A stretch of DNA of 64,000 nt from Meconema thalassinum (taxonomy: Eukaryota > Arthropoda > Insecta > Orthoptera > Tettigoniidae), in NCBI GenBank assembly GCA_946902985.2, contig OX336397.1, forward strand, positions 183,772,813 to 183,836,812, in the 5' to 3' direction. Position numbers and translations under genes: made by a program. Of this stretch, positions 11,737-22,519 are shown piece after piece. The first letter of the stretch is position 1. Every line of letters begins with the position of its first letter. The notes beneath the pieces were generated by a model. The model did not search any database, was not told where the DNA came from, and was given only the letters and a program-made list of their open reading frames with translations.

Positions 11737-11764
11737 CCGCGTGCGAAGCCGCGGGTACCTGCCA
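11737..11764 (+). mobile_element. Helitron 3' terminus (hairpin plus CCAG end)
   Basis: CCGCG TGCGAAGC CGCGG forms a GC-rich hairpin in AT-rich surroundings, and GTACCTGCCAG|T follows within about ten bases. A short hairpin just before a CTRR-like end next to a T is the 3' signature of Helitrons; here the last bases are CCAG instead of CTAG. It fits the helicase remnant just upstream. Confidence 0.7.
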
Positions 11765-11789
11765 GTAAGTAATATACTAAAACGTTAAA

Positions 11790-12229
11790 TAAAAAAAGTA
11801 AAAACACCAAATTTTCAAAATATACAGTTAAGTTTAAACCCTTCGTCAAAAATTTAAAAATAAAAATAAATAATAAATAAAAATTACATAAATAATAAAT
11901 TTAAAAAATGAAATGAAATTAAATTCAAAATTCAAAAACTCAAAATTTCCAAAATATGAATTTAGTCCTATTTAGCCAAATCACAAAAATAATAAAATAA
12001 AAATACGTATATTGAAAACAATAAGTTTAGAAAAATTTCAAAGTAAAAAATAATCACCCCTGGGTAAGGGTAGTTTTAATCTAGGGGTAGAAATAAGTAA
12101 CCTATGTAAAAGGGGGCGACACCCCGAGTAATTTAACACCTCACACGAGATTCTCATTATTGGTTGGCGAGATATCGATTGGGCACGGCCAACGTGGTTG
12201 GTGACATGTTAGTTGGCGCAGACCCCGTC
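11790..12229 (+). repeat. AT-rich repeat block right of the Helitron
   Basis: Copies of the same AT-rich phrase seen at 7.9-8.7 kb (aaaattt.caaaatat.cagtta) occur near 11806 and 11941. The Helitron therefore sits between related blocks. From about 12055 to 12229 the sequence is unassigned. Confidence 0.55.
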
Positions 12230-12242
12230 GTAACCCACTACT

Positions 12243-12468
12243 ATCTGGCTGCATGGCTCAGGGGTAACGTTCTCGCTTGCTGAGCCCAAGGCTGCAGGTT
12301 CGAAACCTGGCGCAGTCAGCTGGCATTTGAGGGTGCGCAAATGCGAGGGAGCCGTGTCAGTACATTTACTGGCACGTTAAAGATCCCCTTCGGGGCAAAA
12401 TTCCGGCACCCCGGCGTCTCTAAAAGCCAGGGTAGTTAAAAGGGACGTAAAACCAATAACATTATTAT
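12243..12468 (+). mobile_element. tRNA-derived SINE with 13-bp target duplication
   Basis: The 5' part is tRNA-like, with an A-box-like TGGCTCAGGGGTAACG and a B-box GGTTCGAAACC about 45 bp later. A non-tRNA body follows, containing ggcacgttaaagatcccc and ttccggcaccccgg, and a short AT-rich tail ends in aataacattattat. The element is flanked by perfect 13-bp direct repeats, gtaacccactact, at 12230-12242 and 12469-12481. This is the signature of LINE-mediated insertion. Transcription would be by RNA polymerase III from the internal promoter. Confidence 0.9.
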
Positions 12469-12718
12469 GTAACCCACTACTTGCATGTGCACAATCACCT
12501 TTTGTCATATGGGAGAACTAGGACAGACATGGAGATAGAAATCCACCGCATTTTAATGGGATGGTTATTTATGAGAATTATAACTGAGGAATATTTTCTA
12601 TGAAGTCTCCACGATACATTTACTGAAATAGAATTATAAAAGAAGGGAAATGTAGAAGAACATTAACAGTTGAATGTGTATGTTGTATATTTAGCTTAAT
12701 ATTACAAATCTTTCCATT

Positions 12719-12800
12719 GGTTCGGTGACCTAGGCGGTAGCGTTGCAGACTCTGAATAACATTACGCACCTTTGACGGAGTTCGAATCCCACATCCAATA
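12719..12800 (+). mobile_element. tRNA-like SINE head or tRNA pseudogene
   Basis: An A-box-like segment (gacctaggcggtagcgttgcag) and a B-box (gagttcgaatccc) are spaced about 50 bp apart, as in a tRNA gene. The acceptor ends do not pair well, so a SINE head or tRNA-derived fragment is more likely than a working tRNA. Confidence 0.5.
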
Positions 12801-13039
12801 CGATTTTCTTATTTCCATATGCTTCTTTCTTGCTATTGGTATTACATTGTAAAAACATACTTTACTTTCATAATTCCCGTAACGAATCCTCAGGAATTTA
12901 CTTTTCAATTAATAAACAAAAATGTAGTATTTCAGGCACTCGCGCGTGCAGACAATCGCTTTCGCAATGAGAGACAATTGGCGAACATAATTATTTTGAG
13001 GGAATAGAACATCACGGTCACCTTGTACTTTGGTGTGTG

Positions 13040-13340
13040 TGTATGTGTTATATTGTCTGTGATGTCCTGTATTATTGTGATGGCTGTATTAATGTTTGTG
13101 TTTGTAATTAAGTTGGGGAATGGGAAGGAGACGGCCAAGGCCTTAAGTTAAGAACCATCCCAGTGTTTGCCTCGAGTGGAATTCAGAAACCACGGAAAAT
13201 CACATCCAAGATAGTTGAGGTTGGAATCGATTCTACCTCCCCGTTCCCCGTTTCCGAACAGAATTTAATTCCTTGGCAGAGCAGGGAATCGAACCCCGAC
13301 CTCCGGGGCAATAGCCAAGAATGTAGCCTTAAGAGTGAGC
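13040..13340 (-). mobile_element. SINE-like repeat, minus strand
   Basis: On the minus strand the segment contains a B-box GGGGTTCGATTCCC near 13290-13303, then a body including ttccgtggtttctgaattcc and cactgggatggttcttaa. The style matches tRNA-derived SINEs I associate with orthopteroid insects. The ends and target duplication were not resolved. Confidence 0.5.
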
Positions 13341-13440
13341 TTCCTTCTGTTATTAGGATTTTTGACATGCACGGGACATATAATTCTCAAACTGCCTCCA
13401 TTACAGTGGCTGGCGAGGTGAGCCTATGCTCAGTTCAGTA

Positions 13441-13984
13441 GTTGGCGAAGTGAATCTAAACTCTCCTGCATAATTTACTGTCATAGAAACGCAAAGGATT
13501 GTATCTATAACAGGTGACACAATTGCTTTTTTATAGCAGTTTGTTATTGTTTATATAAAATAGGAGAACGTCATCTTGAGGTCCGATTGCAAGCTATTGC
13601 AAAAAAATATTGTTGCTGACAGGGTTAATTATACGGTTTTTATTATTGACGATCAGTCTCGTCGCATTCTCTTCAGCAATCAACTTGAGTATGAAAGTCT
13701 CTGGACGGTGAATACACTGGTCATGTTGAATTTCATTGCAAAAGCTAATTGTTTATTAATTATTTGTTTAGAGTACATAACTATGAGTCTATCCACGCTG
13801 TTGATTTTCGCAATGGGAGTATTATTTGACAGTTAAACTTTAGTGAATACATTGATACAGGACACTAAAGCGTTATTATGACGACAATTTGGACAGATAT
13901 GCTACAATAAATAAGCAAATTCAACGAAAAAGAGCATTGGCCGCAACAAAAAAGTGAGAAATCTGAGAAAGTACGAAGCCTCTT
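13441..13984. other. Non-coding stretch
   Basis: No recognisable gene. A short plus frame at 13576-13836 has no family features and looks like chance. Confidence 0.4.
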
Positions 13985-13988
13985 TTAA

Positions 13989-15291
13989 CCTTCCGGCGGG
14001 CGCACCGTTGTAAATTTTACCAACAGTGGTAATATTTCACATAGATATGGAAATTCTTTCAGTTCAGAAAGTAGGTTGATGCACGAATTCCTTCCTTACT
14101 TCTTTCCCCACCTCCTTAACAACTCACCACCAGCACTCAGCGCACAAGGTCGCCGTAAAGGGAACATGTCAATTCCGTTGTACATTTTCCAACGTGCGCC
14201 CGTCCGTGTAACAATTATCGCCCGCGACAATTTTTGATTTATGTTAGTCATATGGCGACAATAATAATGTCAAGTGATATTCCACGAAATTCTTCAAGAG
14301 CTTTCAGATGATTATAACGATGTAAACTTTGAAAATATTGACATTATGGAAAGTGACGGCAATCTGACGAACACATTAATGATAGTGAACATTCAGATGA
14401 CAGTGAGTGTGAAGGTGGAATAACAATCAAAATTTTGAAGTTGTGACTAGTTAGGAAGAGTTCATTACCAAGAAAGATTTGCAAACAATTTGGTTCTAAA
14501 CGGAACTGAAAGGGTTGTCCAAAACACCTAGTAAAAACATTGTGAAAAGCTTCCCGGACCGAAACTAAAATCTCAAGGTATAAGAAATGAAGTTGAAGCA
14601 ACTTAGAAAATTATGGAGCTAAATGTGATATATGATATCATTAAATATGCAAACATGTATGTTATTGGAATTTCAGAAAAGTTTCAAACAGAGTTGAAAT
14701 GTCGTCAGACCAATTAAACTGAAATGTTGGCTTTATTGGGTCTTCTGTAGGCTATTTGATAGGCCCAAGAAAAGGTGGTCACACTTACGTGGAAGGGATC
14801 CGGTCAAATGATGGGACTTAAGTATAGACAGTGAGGGCTGTCATCATTTTTCGTTTAATGTGAAAAAGCAAAAAGAACTGATTGTTTGACGTGTGGTGAA
14901 TAAAATGAAGTAAACCGTTAAAAACATATGACAACTCTTATGTCTAATATTTTAGTAACGCTGAAGATCTTATTATATTTATATTTTCATAGCTTCATTT
15001 TTTTAATATCCAGATTTAATTTTGATATAATGTACAATAAAACTATTTTGGTATTTTCATTCGTTCGTTTTTTTCGCACCAAGACTTTACATATATATTT
15101 AATTTATATTGCATTTATTTTATTTCTTGGCAATCAATGTTTCTAAAAATTTGGTAATTATCGATAGATATCGAAATGTTAGGTTAATAAGGGACCTAAC
15201 ACAAGTATATGTCATCAACAAGACGTTTTGACGGGTGTTGTACAACACACCTCCTGCTCGTGTGATTTCAGAGCGCCCGCCAGCCAGAAGG
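13989..15291 (+). mobile_element. piggyBac-type element relic, TTAA-flanked
   Basis: The left end CCTTCCGGCGGGCGC follows a TTAA at 13985-13988. The right end, read inward on the minus strand, is CCTTCTGGCTGGCGGGCGC and abuts a TTAA at 15292-15295. A CCYT start in the terminal inverted repeat and TTAA duplication are diagnostic of the piggyBac superfamily. A subterminal palindrome (ttaccaacagtggtaa) lies just inside the left end. At 1.3 kb the element is about half the usual length, so the transposase is internally deleted. Confidence 0.85.
14240..14830 (+). pseudogene. piggyBac transposase remnant
   Basis: Broken plus-strand frames give an acidic N-terminus with D/S/E-rich segments. These are followed by KSFPGPKLKSQGIRNE, IYDIIKYANMYV and ALLGLL, which match the start of the piggyBac transposase domain (DDE_Tnp_1_7: FPGPK, I..YTN.Y, ALIGLL). 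The catalytic DDD core that should follow is gone, and several stops interrupt the part that remains. Confidence 0.7.
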
Positions 15292-15589
15292 TTAAAATCA
15301 AATATAAATACGCCATTTCAGAAACAAATCCAGATATTATTCAGTAGTCTACAGTGTAGGGTCCTTGACGAACAAATGTAAACATTGCTCTGAATTGTAT
15401 TTCTCTTGCGAGAAACAATTTTACCCTGGAGATGATATCTTAGAGAAAATATTAGGCAGTGCAACAATGCTATGACCTTCGTTTCCTTTGTTTTAAGATT
15501 CATTTAATTGCAAATAATTTCATTTGTTCCAAATATTACTAAAATAGACGTAATGGTTCTTTCGATCATTTTTATATATTATACGGCTC

Positions 15590-16690
15590 AGAAGCTAATC
15601 AAGTCAGATCTGAAAATCAAGCTAATTCTTGCAACAGGGAGGGCACACTTCATATTTCAAACAACATTTTGCAAGAGCATAACCCCTACATTCAAGATTC
15701 AAAATACCTCTAAATTGAATTGCAATCCAGCTGACGATATTCGATTAGCATGGCTCATAATATTGGATGAAGTACCAATGGCAAGCTCTCATTCATTCAT
15801 GTGTGTGAATCGACTTCTAAAAGATACGTAACGACATTATTCCCTTTTGTGGGAAAGTTATTGTTTCCTGTGGAGCCGTTTTCACCGTGCCCCACATTTT
15901 AAACCAGTGTGTGGATCTTGCTGACTTACGAAGAAACCTTGGTTTGCAGATGACACTCAAACTTATATTAGCCGATGACGCGATGGCTGCTGATCGCGTT
16001 ATCCGCTTTATAAGTGAGAGTGGCTTATGGCCAGCAATTTAAATTTTCCAGTGAACATTGACTCAACGACTTGTTCGTTTTTGAATGATAATTTTTTGTT
16101 TTTCCGTATTTTTTGTTTATTTTTATAATTATTATTTTTATTTAATTTTTTGTTTTATTAATTTTAGGTCTTTTTAAATTTAGGTGTCCACCTCAAAATT
16201 TTAAATTCAATTCCAAATTTGTATTCTTTAATCTGTGTTAAGAGGGGCAGATGACCTCGTAGTTCCGCCCCTTAAAACAACAATAACTACAACTAACTAA
16301 TGTTATTGTTCTTGGAGGGGACTTCAGATAGGACTTACCTGTTGAGCCACATGCTTCTCGCCAAACAGTTATTCACAATTGTATTAAATACTCTTCTCCA
16401 AAATACACAGCTCACATAAATACTCGCGATCGAAAACAGATGAAATGGAATTTTCAGTTATATTGTGTTCCACATGTTAACAGCGAGTCCTCAGTGGATG
16501 GTGAGGAATCAAATGTTACTGAATTACCAGCCAGAGTTTCAACGCATGAGGATATCGGGAATGAGATTTACGGCGAAACATTCACTTCTGGAAAGTATAT
16601 AATAAATTTCTCAAAAGTTTGTGTTCCTACACCAAAAATTGAACCAGGAATTAAATTAATTTAAAAGTGATTAAACTTATATCCAGTAGT
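15590..16690 (+). pseudogene. Second Helitron PIF1-type helicase remnant, split by a LINE
   Basis: The first half (15590-15865) gives a degraded Walker-A-side segment (ATGRAHF..FQTTF) and a Walker B-like LIILDEVPMA, then a frameshift into PFCGKVIV. The second half resumes at 16302 with VLGGDFR, a stop, then DLPVEPHASRQTV and NCIKYS. It continues to ELPARVSTHEDI and EIYGE near 16.6 kb. These are consecutive motifs of the Helitron helicase (GDFRQVLPVVP type). The protein would unwind DNA during rolling-circle transposition; this copy is dead through stops, a frameshift and the inserted LINE. Confidence 0.75.
15866..16301 (+). mobile_element. 5'-truncated LINE insertion with 9-bp target duplication
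   Basis: The insert is bracketed by GTTATTGTT at 15857-15865 and 16302-16310, and removing it reconnects the helicase frame. It starts inside the C-terminus of a non-LTR ORF2. A 57-codon frame at 15869-16042 reads CGAVFTVPHILNQC, a CX..HX..C zinc-knuckle-like motif of R1/I-type LINEs, and ends FISESGLWPAI before TAA. A 3' UTR follows with aagaggggcagatgacctcg and an A/C-rich tail (aaaacaacaataactacaac). Extreme 5' truncation is normal for LINE insertion. Confidence 0.8.
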
Positions 16691-16737
16691 TTAAACATAT
16701 ACATCAGCGTTTACAGATTAAATACTGAAGATGAAAG

Positions 16738-17157
16738 CTAGCTATTTAAGTGTCCTACAGAATTCTTGAATTCTTTGGAATTAAGGGATTTGCCTCCACA
16801 TACTTCAATCATTTTAGCCATACTTATGCTCCTTAGAAATCTGAACATTTCCCAAGGGCTTCTATATGGAACCATATTAATTGTAAGAAATATATATGAA
16901 AATTGCTTGGATATGTAAATAATAGGTGCAGATAAAATTAGGCAAAGAGGTCTAATCATTCGAATTGATTTAGCGCCATCCGATAACACACTTCCATTTT
17001 CTTTAAGAGGCAACCTCAGCAAGTTATTGTTAATGGCCAGCAGTGTGTTGCAGTGTCGAGAGTGCAATCTTCTGACGCCCTTATGGTGGTAATAGTGCAA
17101 GAAAATAATCGTACAAAGGAGGTATATGAGAAAATACTTCAGTAGATATATTCTCAT
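16738..17157 (-). other. Unassigned 139-codon open frame
   Basis: A minus-strand frame with a hydrophobic N-terminus (LLKYFLIYLLCTIIFLHYY) and no motif I recognise. No neighbouring gene supports it. It may be chance in AT-rich DNA or the end of a decayed element. Confidence 0.2.
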
Positions 17158-17247
17158 TGACCGTCATGTTTTGACGGGTTTCAACTTAAAATTAACAATG
17201 TTATTTCATGTCTTAATATTAACAAGAAGTTCCGTGATGAACTAAAG

Positions 17248-18505
17248 AGCCTACTTTTCTTAAAATTTAAGATTCATGCCAATGATTAACCTATATGGAT
17301 ATACCTAGCATAATGACAAAATTAATTTGGTAATGTGAAATTTCTGATTTGTTCAAAATACAAACCTGGCATAATGTAGCTTAATACAGCACTACAGTTG
17401 GCAGCCCTGGTGAGTGAATATATTCTTAGTTCCTTCTCGTAAGGTACAAAATACAAATTATGCTTGAAGTCCAATAGATAGCGTGGACGTTATATGCAGT
17501 TAGACACTGGAAATATCAACGCGCGTAAAATCATATTGGGAACATTGTCATGCATGTGTTGGTCAGAAATAATCTGAAATAATATGATAGATTGTTGTGC
17601 CAATTTTGAAAGAAATCCATTAGTTAGTATAGAAGTTATATGCATATTAAAATTGGACCTATCAGCAGGCTTAGAATCATGTTGGCAGCACTGACGAATA
17701 TTAGTTACTCGAAATTAATCTAGAAGGCCAGGTACTATATGTGTGCAAAGTTTAGGGGTATTGGCTTGCATACTTTCTGTATTAATGTGTTTGAAATCCA
17801 AATGATAGTATAGAAGTTACATATATTTAAAGTTGGACCTATCAGCAGGCTTAAAATCATGTTGGTAGCACTGACGTATATTAGTTACAACAAATTAATA
17901 CAGAATGTCAGTTACTATACTTGAGCATAGTTTAAAGCTGTCGGCTTGCATACTTTCTGATATATAGGTATTTGGATGCAAGAAATTGAGAGCATTCATT
18001 AACAGTTGGCAGCCCTGGCGGCTCTTCAGAATACAGTCAGTCATATCTGTTTGTGTACACATAGTACATACGAAATTTGATTGAATTCCAATGAATAGTG
18101 TAGATGTTATATGCATTTAAAATTGGACCTATCAGCAGACTTAGAATCATTTTGGCAACACTGCCATGTTTGTTCTCCTGGAAATAAAACTGAAATATTA
18201 TTATCTATACGCGTTCCAATTTTGGAATAGCTCCCATGTATACCTTCTAAGATATCCAACATGGAGCTCTAATTTCAATTGCGATTTTTCAGCAGTTGGT
18301 AGCACTGACATCATTTTCGAATACGGCATTGAGATATTTAGGTATAGATCGTTACTAACACTAAATTTTGTTTAGATTGCTGCAGCCGTTTGGAGTTGAT
18401 AGGGGGGGGGCACAGACACACAAAGGACAGACAGTAACACATTTGCCCGGATCGATCTGATAAGTCTACTTTTTCCTCATTTTTGCAAAATGTGAAAAGT
18501 AGGCT
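17248..18505 (+). mobile_element. Element B: second ~145-bp-monomer element with 12-bp TIRs
   Basis: The left terminus AGCCTACTTTTC (17248-17259) is perfectly inverted as GAAAAGTAGGCT at 18494-18505. As in element A, a hairpin (AGTTCCGTGATGAACT, 17228-17243) lies just outside the left terminus, and a G-run plus cacagacacac..ggacagacag tract precedes the right terminus. The body has seven monomers marked by TTGG.AGC.CTG-like cores at 17398, 17536, 17682, 17862, 18006, 18152 and 18296, with modal spacing 144-146 bp. Monomers also share ttggacctatcagcag.ctta.aatcat. Monomer sequence differs from element A. No ORF or known transposase is present. Confidence 0.65.
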
Positions 18506-18639
18506 AAAAATATTAAAACAGGTTTGCTAGCTGGTGGCACATCGCGGGCGGAAACAGATTATATTTCTACTTGCTTTGCTTTCCGCCGCCTGCCTGAGAA
18601 AGGACTATTAGTCAACAGCCCCGTGTGTTTAAGTGTATA

Positions 18640-18910
18640 GGAAATGTCGGATAGCTTGTTCATCAGTCCTGTATTCTTGCGAGTGTATGTTATTTACATT
18701 TCTCAGCCATTAGTCCCGTTCCGTAATAAACTTGGGATAGTTTGGTCATCTGCCACGTACAGTTTGATATTATCTCCGTGTAGTTCGGTGTTAGATATTG
18801 TGGTCATCAGGCCCATAACTTAAATATATAGTAAAATTAAAATATATCAGTAATCGCTCATTGGTCTCATGTAGTAAAAATGTAGGGATAACGTAGTCAT
18901 CAGACCTCTG
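18640..18910 (+). repeat. Degenerate short repeats (GATAG.TTGGTCATC)
   Basis: The phrases gatagcttgttcatcagtcc, gatagtttggtcatctgcc, gatattgtggtcatcaggcc and gataacgtagtcatcagacc lie at about 18650, 18733, 18796 and 18887. This is an old, irregular tandem repeat of 63-90 bp spacing with no coding signal. Confidence 0.55.
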
Positions 18911-19017
18911 TAGTTGTGTGTGTGTGGAATATGGCTATCGGCCATCAGCTCCGTATAGTTGCTAGTGCTTAATTCATATTATAGGTTTTGTGATATTAAA
19001 GTCAATAAGACCATGTG

Positions 19018-19910
19018 GTGTACCCATTCATAGATGGAGAATGCCTATTCATATCCTGGCTCTGCTCGCGGCTTCGGGGTGTGTACCATTCAACCCACAC
19101 TATGACTTCAAATTCGGATAAGATACATTATCAGGTTGACAAGACAACATAAACAACTCACACATTACATTTAAGATGAATTTACTTTTACTTCAAAAAT
19201 ATCAAAACTCAAAAATATAATCAAAATTAAAACAAATATTTACTTGGAATTGTCTCATCATATAAGAATCAATACAAAATCAATACAAAATCATTTAAAA
19301 ATCTTTCAAAATCATCTTCATAATCATTCAAAATCATCTTGCTTAGCTTATCTAACAATCATCATTTAGATTTCTTTCATAATAGTTTACATTTATTTAG
19401 ACACAGAGTGTGCCTATCATTCTGGTCAAACTTACTTCTAAGGCTTGCGGACATTTAAACTACTTTATTTCCCTTCAGGGTAATTCTCTATTCACACTTT
19501 CATTTACTTAAATTTCATTTAGTTCTTTAAACTGATTTCCATCATACATTTACTTTTCCTTATAACAACAACTTTATTTCAATGCGGTAAAACTCTCTGG
19601 TCTTCCTCTTCCTTTTTCCCATAACTAGGCATAACAGCATGCAATTCCACAATACAATATCTGGAGCTCCGTATCCACCATTTACGTTATTCACTTCAAA
19701 GTTGTGCAAAACTTGTTATTACTTCAACAATATTTTAAGGTATTCACTATCCTTTAGTTAATTAATTCTTTCGATTAGAGCTCATTATTATTATTATTAT
19801 TATTTTCCTTCAAACTTTCATTATTCAACAACAAATTTATTATGGAATGCAACACTTCCTTATTTAACCATTATTTCAAGAACACAAAACTCGATTATCA
19901 TTAATATTAT
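19018..19910 (-). repeat. Gypsy-2 LTR, left copy (3' LTR part)
   Basis: It begins TGTACCCATTCATAG and shares long stretches with 29117 onward, including gcttcggggtgtgtacc and aatgcggtaaaactctctgg. Relative to the right copy it lacks 29634-30795 and lacks the 143 bp at 28974-29116. Similarity fades at an (ATT)-rich stretch near 19900. Confidence 0.75.
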
Positions 19911-22519
19911 TATTAAGGTGCTCATTTACTTTACTTCTAAAATTCATTTACTTGGCTTAAATACTTGCCAATGGTGCAATTATATTTGATTCCTGCTTTC
20001 AAATTCATTAATCACTTATTATTCATTATTACGGGTTTCAATTACTTCATATTTCGCAACGCAATTATTATTTTTACAAACAACAAAATAATAGTCGTGA
20101 TTCACATTTATTATCATTCCAATCAATTTTCACAATGTCTTAGTGCATTTTAATTACTTAGTGAATCAGTGCCTGATCTCCCTAATCATTGCCTGATTTC
20201 CCTAGTTAAGTACATGATACAACATTAATATAATAAAAATCTCATGACTCACCTCATGCGCAGAGTTGGCCGGTGACCATATTTTCGGATGGGGTCACCC
20301 ATCTCATTACTTTTTAATACCCCATCATAACACTCTTTTTCACAATCTTCAACTTATATTCACTCATGTTACACTGGTACATATTACAACACATTTCCCT
20401 TTGCATAAAACACTTGCACTTTACATAAAACACTTAAAATGATACTCTTATTTCTTTCTTACAATATATACACTTCACTTCCTATCACATGATCGTATCT
20501 CAGCGATTTTGACGATTTCTCTCAGCTGTTGACGATCCCTGGTGCGAATTCTATCGAACTGCATTGGGCGTGTGAATTTACTCGTTCAAAGTTCCTCTCT
20601 CCTACACTGGATCTACTGGTTTCAGGCTTTTAAAACTACTTCTATTGCCTATTTCTTGGCTTCACTTTATCTGCTTTAACTAGGCGATAAATGTCTCTAC
20701 TATGCCGTTATTTCTATTTTCTATATGGCGGTCTATCGCTCCCTATATTTTCTATATCTTGGCCTCCCTTCAAGGACCGTATACTGTCTATCGTATATTA
20801 TTGACGTTTCCTCACTAGGGTATGTTTTCCTCTGGTATTGAACCTACGTTCCTAAGTTCCTTTTGCTATCTTTCGCAATCGTAATTACTGTTTATTCTTG
20901 TCCTTTACAGGACATAGTGTCTTTAACAATGTCTTTACTGGACGTAACGCCGATTATTTGTTTGAGTTCTTATGATTTCGTAACTGTATCGAACTCGTGT
21001 TCTCCAGGAACTCGAAGTTCCTTGCTGATCACTTTACTTGTCGATATTACTTTAAAAGTCCGTATATTTAGTGTTCTTTTTACTTTAGGACTCCTCTGAG
21101 TCTCGAACTGCTAACTACCAGCGTAGCGTACTTGTATTGTAACTGGCCTACAACTTGGCGTATTGTGACGAACTGTGATCAACTGAAGAACTGACAAAAA
21201 CTAACACGTAGCGTAACCTCCCTTAGGTGTCTCTGATGAAACTGTCATACACTGGGTTCGCTTGGAGCTCTTTTATACAATTCCATACGAAACGTAGTCC
21301 CTTAATTGCTTCCTGACCTGTTTTCCTAAGTCCGTGCTTCGATTTTCTCATAACTTTATTTGCAGGTGTAAAACATTCTAAAAGTAAGATTTCCTCCTGG
21401 CGGAATAAATTTTCACCGGTCAATTATTTTTAATTAATTAGAAAGATTATTTTCCTTCTTCAGAGGCCGGACTATTTGCCCCCTTCATTCTCGTATCAAT
21501 GCGTGTTATTTCCCAATGCCGTCATTGTCGAGTCAGCGGTTTTTCTTCTGGTAACCATTACAGGCTTTAAACCTTGAAACAAAACTTCTCCCTATGTTTA
21601 TCTTGGCTGCTGGCTTTATGAAGTAGTAATTTTAGTTTGTTAAGTTTTTTCTTCACTGTCGCTTCACTAGTGTTTGGGAATTTCCTTCTCTACGTGTACA
21701 AATTAATTGCTGAGTTTCATATTCTGGGGCCTGCATTAATAGCTATAATTACCATTAATATTAGAAAGGATCCCCTCGAAATCTAACACTTCAACAGTCG
21801 TTAATCCTTCTAAACTCGCTTGCGTTGAAGAATGTCGAGTATCCATTAGGGCTCTCCAATTCTGCTGCTGCTAGCTTCCTTAATCGTTCTTTTAATGGCA
21901 TTCAATATTAAACGTGTCAAACTAATGTGACCTTATTTTTCCTGTGAGCTTCTAATAAGCCACCTGCATGCTCTGGGCTTGGTTTTAAAGTCTGTTCTCT
22001 ACAAGAATATTTCCTCGGTTACCCATGAGTTATATAAAAATTCTATGATCTTTTATTAAATGGATCTGGGTTCGACTTGTGCCAATGTCCACATGGGCAC
22101 AAATCCCTCCTTCTAATATAAATAAATGGTTGAAAACCTGAGACAATTTATTTATCCAAAATGTTATGTTTGCTTCCGTTCTCGAACACTTTACGCTAAC
22201 TTCACCTAAAAATGTCACAAGTGTTTGGTCTGTCCTTGTCCGTTTCAAATAGTTAGTTGTTCTTCATTTTCTTCCTCGTTACGTCATATCTTCCATTATA
22301 AATATCATCATACCATATGGGTTAGGCTTGTTCCTACCCGTTTTACTCTAAATGTACTATTTCCTTCCAATTTCTAAGTTTGTAATTTTCTTCCGTTATT
22401 TCGCTATTTTCTTTTCCAATGTGTCTGGCTAGTTCTCTTAGCTCATCATAAAAATCCTTCAGACCACATTCGCAATCTAATCCCTGCCATCACTTTTCCT
22501 TCTCTACTTCAACTTCTTC
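19911..22519. other. Gypsy-2 region 3' of pol, unassigned
   Basis: This lies downstream of pol on the minus strand. It could be remaining LTR, 3' UTR or a decayed third ORF. Short minus frames at 21223-21423 and 22030-22248 show no envelope or other motif I recognise. A pyrimidine-rich tract (cttttccttctctacttc) follows CA near 22492, just 3' of pol. It is a candidate polypurine tract on the minus strand, which would imply a very long LTR of about 3.5 kb; this is not proven. Confidence 0.35.

Noticed and set aside
12719..12800. Functional tRNA gene
   Set aside because: The boxes are present, but acceptor-stem pairing is poor and no clean anticodon arm could be folded by eye.
21223..22248. 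Envelope gene of gypsy-2
   Set aside because: Two short minus-strand frames lie where an envelope could be, but no signal peptide, furin-like site or fusion segment is recognisable.
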